From: Sneathiella sp.
Lineage (GTDB): Bacteria; Pseudomonadota; Alphaproteobacteria; Sneathiellales; Sneathiellaceae
Reading direction: 5' to 3'
Assembly: GCF_002694385.1 (NCBI RefSeq)
Contig: NZ_NZMB01000004.1
Coordinates: 1 to 36,636, forward strand
DNA length: 36,636 nucleotides
The notes below the pieces were generated by a model that was not told the origin of the DNA, did not search any database, and saw only the letters and a program-made list of their open reading frames with translations. Position numbers and translations under genes: made by a program. Numbering within the stretch: the first letter of the stretch is position 1; every line of letters begins with the position of its first letter. Positions 33,649-36,636 of the stretch are shown one piece after another.

Positions 33649-33720
33649 GTCAGCACTAGTACAGTGGCGGGAGTCGAACCCGCCCCGACCCCCGAAGCTC
33701 GGATTTCGGTATGTGCTAAC
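33649..33720 (-). ncRNA. tRNA-like folded element with a canonical T-arm
   Basis: Read on the minus strand, the ends pair over 8 bp (GTTAGCAC with GTGCTGAC, one G-U). Inside are a hairpin CCGAA/TTCGG and a perfect T-arm, GGCGGG-TTCGACT-CCCGCC, whose loop fits the tRNA TTCRANY rule. Total length is 72 nt. There is no recognisable anticodon arm, D-arm or CCA, and the T-arm does not abut the closing stem as in tRNA. It lies 62 nt upstream of the membrane-peptide start, so it could be in its leader. It may also be a relic of a tRNA or tmRNA attachment site. Confidence 0.5.
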
Positions 33721-34166
33721 ATATCACAAATCTTATTGCCGGTTCCTTTCTAAGCCTGAGAGGGCTCAGGCTCTCCACCAAAGTAGGCAGCATCTTGCTT
33801 CTCCTTGAGACGCCGCCACCCCGGCATGGGTGAGGGCGACGGCGGCTCCATCGGAAGCGGGCATTTTGGGCCGATTCACGCCCAAAGAGGCGGGTTTCCG
33901 CGTAGGGATGAGCTGACTGTCTCAGGCGTGTAATAGGCTCAAAATTGGCCAAAATCGGCGAAATTCGCACAAAAAGGCGATTCAGAGCAGTCATATAGGC
34001 GAAGCGAAACGAAAAACTTGTGCAGATTCAATAAGTTATGTAGGATAAAAAAATGAATCAGGTGGTTTGAAAAATGTGTGAGTGACTCGCACAAAATCTC
34101 ACACAGGAATTATTGAAAGTGTTTTTTATTAAATAAAAACAATAACTTGAATCGTGGCGCATCCGT
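33721..34166. other. Non-coding right end of the element
   Basis: A perfect hairpin AGCCTGAG-AGGG-CTCAGGCT lies at 33753-33772. A 33-aa minus-strand frame (33750-33851, starting MEPPSPSPMPGWRRLK) has no ribosome site and weak support. From about 34000 the sequence is AT-rich and includes the end-specific repeat at 34084-34102. Nothing else is recognised. Confidence 0.45.
34084..34102 (+). repeat. Right copy of the end-specific repeat (possible integrase arm site)
   Basis: GACTCGCACAAAATCTCACAC matches the left copy (517-535) at 17 of 19 compared positions in the same orientation. The neighbouring GTGTGAG at 34077-34083 gives an inverted partner. Integrase binding is inferred. Confidence 0.5.
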
Positions 34167-34212
34167 CTCATAACCTGAAGGTCAGAGGTTCAAATCCTCT
34201 CCCCGCAACCAA
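34167..34212 (+). repeat. attR: attR: displaced tRNA-fMet 3' half
   Basis: This 46-bp stretch covers anticodon loop to CCA. The T-stem is AGAGG/CCTCT instead of GCAGG/CCTGC on the left; both pair fully. It is the original host tRNA end displaced by integration, and the host terminator still follows it. Confidence 0.88.
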
Positions 34213-34216
34213 TATA

Positions 34217-34248
34217 AACGCCGCCAGGTCAATAACTTGGCGGCGTTT
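34217..34248 (+). terminator. Original host terminator of tRNA-fMet
   Basis: AACGCCGCCA (34217-34226) pairs with TGGCGGCGTT (34238-34247), followed by TTTCT. It sits just after the displaced tRNA end, at the same distance as the element-derived terminator at 419-449. Confidence 0.85.
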
Positions 34249-34393
34249 CTGCGTTAACGGCCCTCTCCAACAAATCAACTCCGGAAGCAGAGCAGATGCA
34301 CGCAAAAAGGGCTCCTTGTCCTCCACACTCAAATAGGCCCGCGCTTCAACAACATGTAGGATGGATAAAGCGCCCCTCACACTTATTGAATGT

Positions 34394-34822
34394 TCATTGG
34401 TGTCGCAGCACGAGAACGGAACAGTCCGCGTGCTGTGCAACGAAGGATGCATTTGGCCCTATGAGATAATCTCGCATTTCCGGTCGATGCGATGCCATCA
34501 AGATCAGATCAATCGTTCGATCCTTCGCCACGGACAGGATTTCACGGCCAATGCTTCCTATGCGCACTTCCGAGGTTATCTTTACGCCATCTTTGGCTTG
34601 CTCAGAAATAATAGCGGACAGCTTGCTTTGTGCACCCTCCAACATCTGTTCCACTTGAAAAGTGAAGTATACCCCTTCGAACATGATCTTCATGTCGCGA
34701 ATGACAGTCATAATTGTGACTGTCCCCTTTGCTGCTGCGGCAAGCTCGAGCGCCTGCGGCAGTGCATGCTCCCAACTGCTGCGATGCGCAACGTCAACAG
34801 GAACAAGAATTGATTTGAACAC
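34394..34822 (-). CDS. Universal stress protein (UspA family)
   Basis: A 142-aa protein, the full Usp length. It has ILVPVDVA at the start, IDLILMASHRPEMRDYLIG and GPNASFVAQHADCSVLVLR at the end. The usual ATP-binding G-2x-G-9x-G(S/T) motif is altered (SHRPEM in place of SHG.GG), so nucleotide binding is uncertain. Start is GTG at 34822, with GAGG about 6 nt upstream. It is host chromosome, outside the element. An FNR/FixK-type box lies 80 bp upstream, so induction at low oxygen is likely. Confidence 0.92.
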   Translation of the reverse strand: MFKSILVPVDVAHRSSWEHALPQALELAAAAKGTVTIMTVIRDMKIMFEGVYFTFQVEQMLEGAQSKLSAIISEQAKDGVKITSEVRIGSIGREILSVAKDRTIDLILMASHRPEMRDYLIGPNASFVAQHADCSVLVLRHQ

Positions 34823-35634
34823 CTGCGCCTCTTTTGCTGTTAAAAGTCTACAAAGACAACAATATTTCCTAATATTCTATAGACTTTCTCGCATAACGCA
34901 CTTGATCCAAATCAATGTTCGCAAGCGGCTTTCCGTCCATAAAGATAAAAAATGCTTTCGCAGGGGCGATAATGGGAACGAACACCGATATAATGTGTAT
35001 GTCTGGGATCACACTCGTTAGAGTGTGCCATTGAACTCTTGCTATTGCATTTGTCGTCGCCTTGATTATCGAGGACAATGCACGAGTGATGCATGTTTGT
35101 TAGGTTATGTTGTCGGCTCACTCATTGGACTGCGTATGATGTGAGAGCTTATTGCTCTGTCGGTGCGTAAGATTTGGCGTTTTTGTTTGCCGACCGAGTG
35201 CGATCATCGGCTTTGTATTTGATTTACTGCTATTCGGGGTTAGGCGTTACGTCGATCATAATCCAGATGACGGAGCTATGATATTCCTTGAGCTGTTTAG
35301 CTGCGCGATGACGGTTGTAATAGGGCTGATCGTCTATGACGTGGGGAAAAGGCCGGATCTCTTGTTGCTCTATTCGCGTTGTTAGCCTCCGAGGCGACTC
35401 TCGAGGCTCCCGTTTGATCGGCGAAACATTTAACGACGACGGAAGTGGCGAAAGATCGCGTGCTAGCCCATCCCAGTCTGAAAGCGGACACGCTGAAACG
35501 ATGGAAGGGTCCATCGGGGTACAAGCACCGCTCGGCTGACCCTGACCTGTGGTGCGGCGTTGCCTAACCTTTTGCGTGGTACATAGAACGCCTACAAATG
35601 CTGCTATTCCCACCAAAATTGAAAGGATGCTGAT
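34823..35634. other. Intergenic region of the right flank, with a possible gene remnant
   Basis: It contains the FNR/FixK box at 34902-34915. A hydrophobic frame at 35152-35385 (77 aa, GFVFDLLLFGVRRYVDHNPD, then MTVVIGLIVYDVG) could be a small two-span membrane protein or a remnant; it lacks an ATG start and a clear ribosome site. No other gene is convincing. Confidence 0.4.
34902..34915. promoter_or_regulatory. FNR/FixK-type binding site
   Basis: TTGATCCAAATCAA is a perfect match to the TTGAT-N4-ATCAA box of FNR/FixK regulators. It lies 80 bp upstream of the usp start, the right range for activation. Usp and cation ATPase genes are often in oxygen-limitation regulons of alphaproteobacteria. 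Confidence 0.75.
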
Positions 35635-36636
35635 ATGCGCCGGCTGGTGCCTTTAGATCGCATCGAAAGATTGACGGACGGCGCTTGTGGACTGACGGCT
35701 ACAGAGTTCAATGAACGGCGCGTCCGTTACGGTTCCAACGTCATCATCGAGTCGCCGAGGACGGGATGGGCCGATCTCGTGCGCGATACGATTCGTGACC
35801 CAATGATCTGGTTCCTCGCCGGAACGTCGGCGCTCTTCACGTGGCTCGGTGATTATACGGAAGCCATTATTCTTGCCATCGCCCTTCTGCCCATCGCAGG
35901 GATGGATGCCTATCTGCACAGACGTACCCAGGCGTCGATCGAGGGGTTGGCAGCCCGACTTGCGACGGTCGCAGCCGTTATACGTGACGGCGCCGTGATG
36001 TATGTCCCGGCCGTTGACCTGGTGCCGGGCGATTTGATCGTAGTTGGAGAAGGCCAGCCTATCCCGGCGGATGGTGTGATCGTGGCAGGGAATGGCCTGC
36101 AAATCGATGAATCGGCTCTGACGGGGGAAGCGATGCCCGTGAGAAAATCACCTTTCGTCGACCAACTTATCGGAGCTGGAGACATTGCCGTTGATAGCCT
36201 CCATTGGGGCCTTGCAGGAACACGTTTGCTTACGAGCGAAGCGCGATTGCGCGTGATCTTCACCGGTGGGGACACATTATATGGTGAAATCGTTCGGTCT
36301 GCCCAGATTGGTCGACATGAACGGACTCCACTGCAGCAGGCAATCGGATCGCTTGTTAAGGTTCTTGTCGTCGCGGCCAGCGTTGTTTGTTTAGCACTTG
36401 CTGCGACACGCTTCTATCAGGGGCATGGACTCATCGATGCCATTGTGACCGCCGTGACACTGGCGGTGGCTGCTCTTCCAGAGGAATTTCCGGTTGTTTT
36501 CGCATTCTTTTTGGGTGTTGGGGTTTATCGACTGGCCAGGCGCCAGGCGTTGGTCAGGCGCGCTGTAGTAGTTGAGAATATCGGGCGCGTTACCTGTATC
36601 TGCACCGATAAGACAGGAACGCTTACCGATGGACGG
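35635..36636 (+). CDS. P-type cation-transporting ATPase (N-terminal part)
   Basis: An open frame of 334 codons running off the window end. It shows the N-terminal cytosolic segment, two membrane spans (about 56-92), the actuator domain with VPGDLI and LTGEAMPV, two more spans with PEEFPVVF (in the fourth helix), and the phosphorylation motif DKTGTLT (Asp325). The fourth-helix motif differs from the PEGLP of calcium pumps, so the ion is uncertain. Start ATG at 35635 has AAAGGA about 8 nt upstream. The N-terminus is complete and the C-terminal half is missing. Confidence 0.93.
   Translation, partial: MRRLVPLDRIERLTDGACGLTATEFNERRVRYGSNVIIESPRTGWADLVRDTIRDPMIWFLAGTSALFTWLGDYTEAIILAIALLPIAGMDAYLHRRTQASIEGLAARLATVAAVIRDGAVMYVPAVDLVPGDLIVVGEGQPIPADGVIVAGNGLQIDESALTGEAMPVRKSPFVDQLIGAGDIAVDSLHWGLAGTRLLTSEARLRVIFTGGDTLYGEIVRSAQIGRHERTPLQQAIGSLVKVLVVAASVVCLALAATRFYQGHGLIDAIVTAVTLAVAALPEEFPVVFAFFLGVGVYRLARRQALVRRAVVVENIGRVTCICTDKTGTLTDGR

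Larger units (their letters stand above)
411..34212. mobile_element. Integrative and mobilizable element in tRNA-fMet
   Basis: The boundaries are the direct tRNA repeats at 365-410 and 34167-34212. The integrase gene starts about 140 bp inside the left end, the standard layout for tRNA-targeting islands. The element carries a relaxase, a MobC-like protein, a TraG/VirD4 coupling protein and ArdC, but no type IV secretion mating-pair genes, so it is best called mobilizable rather than self-conjugative. Cargo sits at 2184-17544, 25456-29792 and 31804-33851. Backbone genes are GC-rich, while the second and third cargo blocks are visibly more AT-rich, which suggests separate acquisitions. Confidence 0.88.

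Noticed and set aside
33649-33720. Functional tRNA gene on the minus strand
   Set aside because: The T-arm is canonical, but no anticodon arm, D-arm or CCA can be fitted.
33716-33994. 92-codon minus-strand frame near the right end
   Set aside because: It has no ribosome site at its first start and no recognisable domain; an internal start would give only 25-26 residues.

Overview
The window looks like an alphaproteobacterial chromosome carrying a 33.8 kb integrative and mobilizable element (IME) in the initiator tRNA gene at the end of an rRNA operon. The evidence for the host is the 5S rRNA type, the 5S to tRNA-fMet order, a perfect FNR/FixK-type box in the right flank and the mostly GC-rich coding style. 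Genus cannot be read from the sequence. The left flank holds 5S rRNA, a terminator and tRNA-fMet (1-409). The element runs from about 411 to 34212, bounded by two 46-bp copies of the tRNA 3' half (365-410 and 34167-34212). The right flank (34213-36636) holds the displaced terminator of the tRNA gene, a universal stress protein gene and the start of a P-type cation ATPase.

The element has a GC-rich mobilization backbone with cargo in three places. The backbone is: a tyrosine integrase that is frameshifted in this copy, an ArdC-type antirestriction protein, a TraG/VirD4 coupling protein, an accessory mob gene, a MobC-like protein, a relaxase with an HxH motif, and a run of small conserved genes (30063-31350). 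No mating-pair-formation genes are present, so it should need a helper conjugation apparatus.

Cargo 1 (2184-17544) is the main find. It is a tightly packed operon, with gaps of 4 nt or less or overlaps, that looks like an anti-phage restriction system. It encodes a fused DEAD/H helicase plus DUF1998 protein (1724 aa), an SNF2/RapA-like helicase (922 aa), a large N6-adenine methylase (1454 aa), a Rad50/SMC-like ATPase with a central CxxC (653 aa) and an HNH endonuclease (250 aa). A ribbon-helix-helix protein and a 36-aa peptide precede it, the peptide overlapping the first helicase gene. The parts recall class 1 DISARM (DrmD, DrmMI, DrmA plus DrmB) and Druantia (DruE), but the DrmA and DrmB functions are fused, no phospholipase-D nuclease (DrmC) is present, and an ATPase plus HNH pair takes its place. 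I do not recognise this exact set as a named system.

Cargo 2 (25456-29792) is an AbiEi/AbiEii toxin-antitoxin pair coupled to a third gene with an Abi_C domain, behind a strong promoter with inverted repeats, followed by a convergent three-gene ankyrin-repeat operon. Cargo 3 (31804-33851) is a PD-(D/E)XK nuclease-like protein, a 55-aa membrane peptide and a tRNA-like folded element next to the right attachment site.

Several small structural observations stand out: the tRNA T-stem differs at the two element ends by two compensatory base pairs, stop codons of three backbone genes sit in the loops or closing pairs of near-identical GC-rich hairpins, five triloop hairpins follow the defence operon, and the methylase gene has a GC-poor block exactly where its target-recognition region should be.
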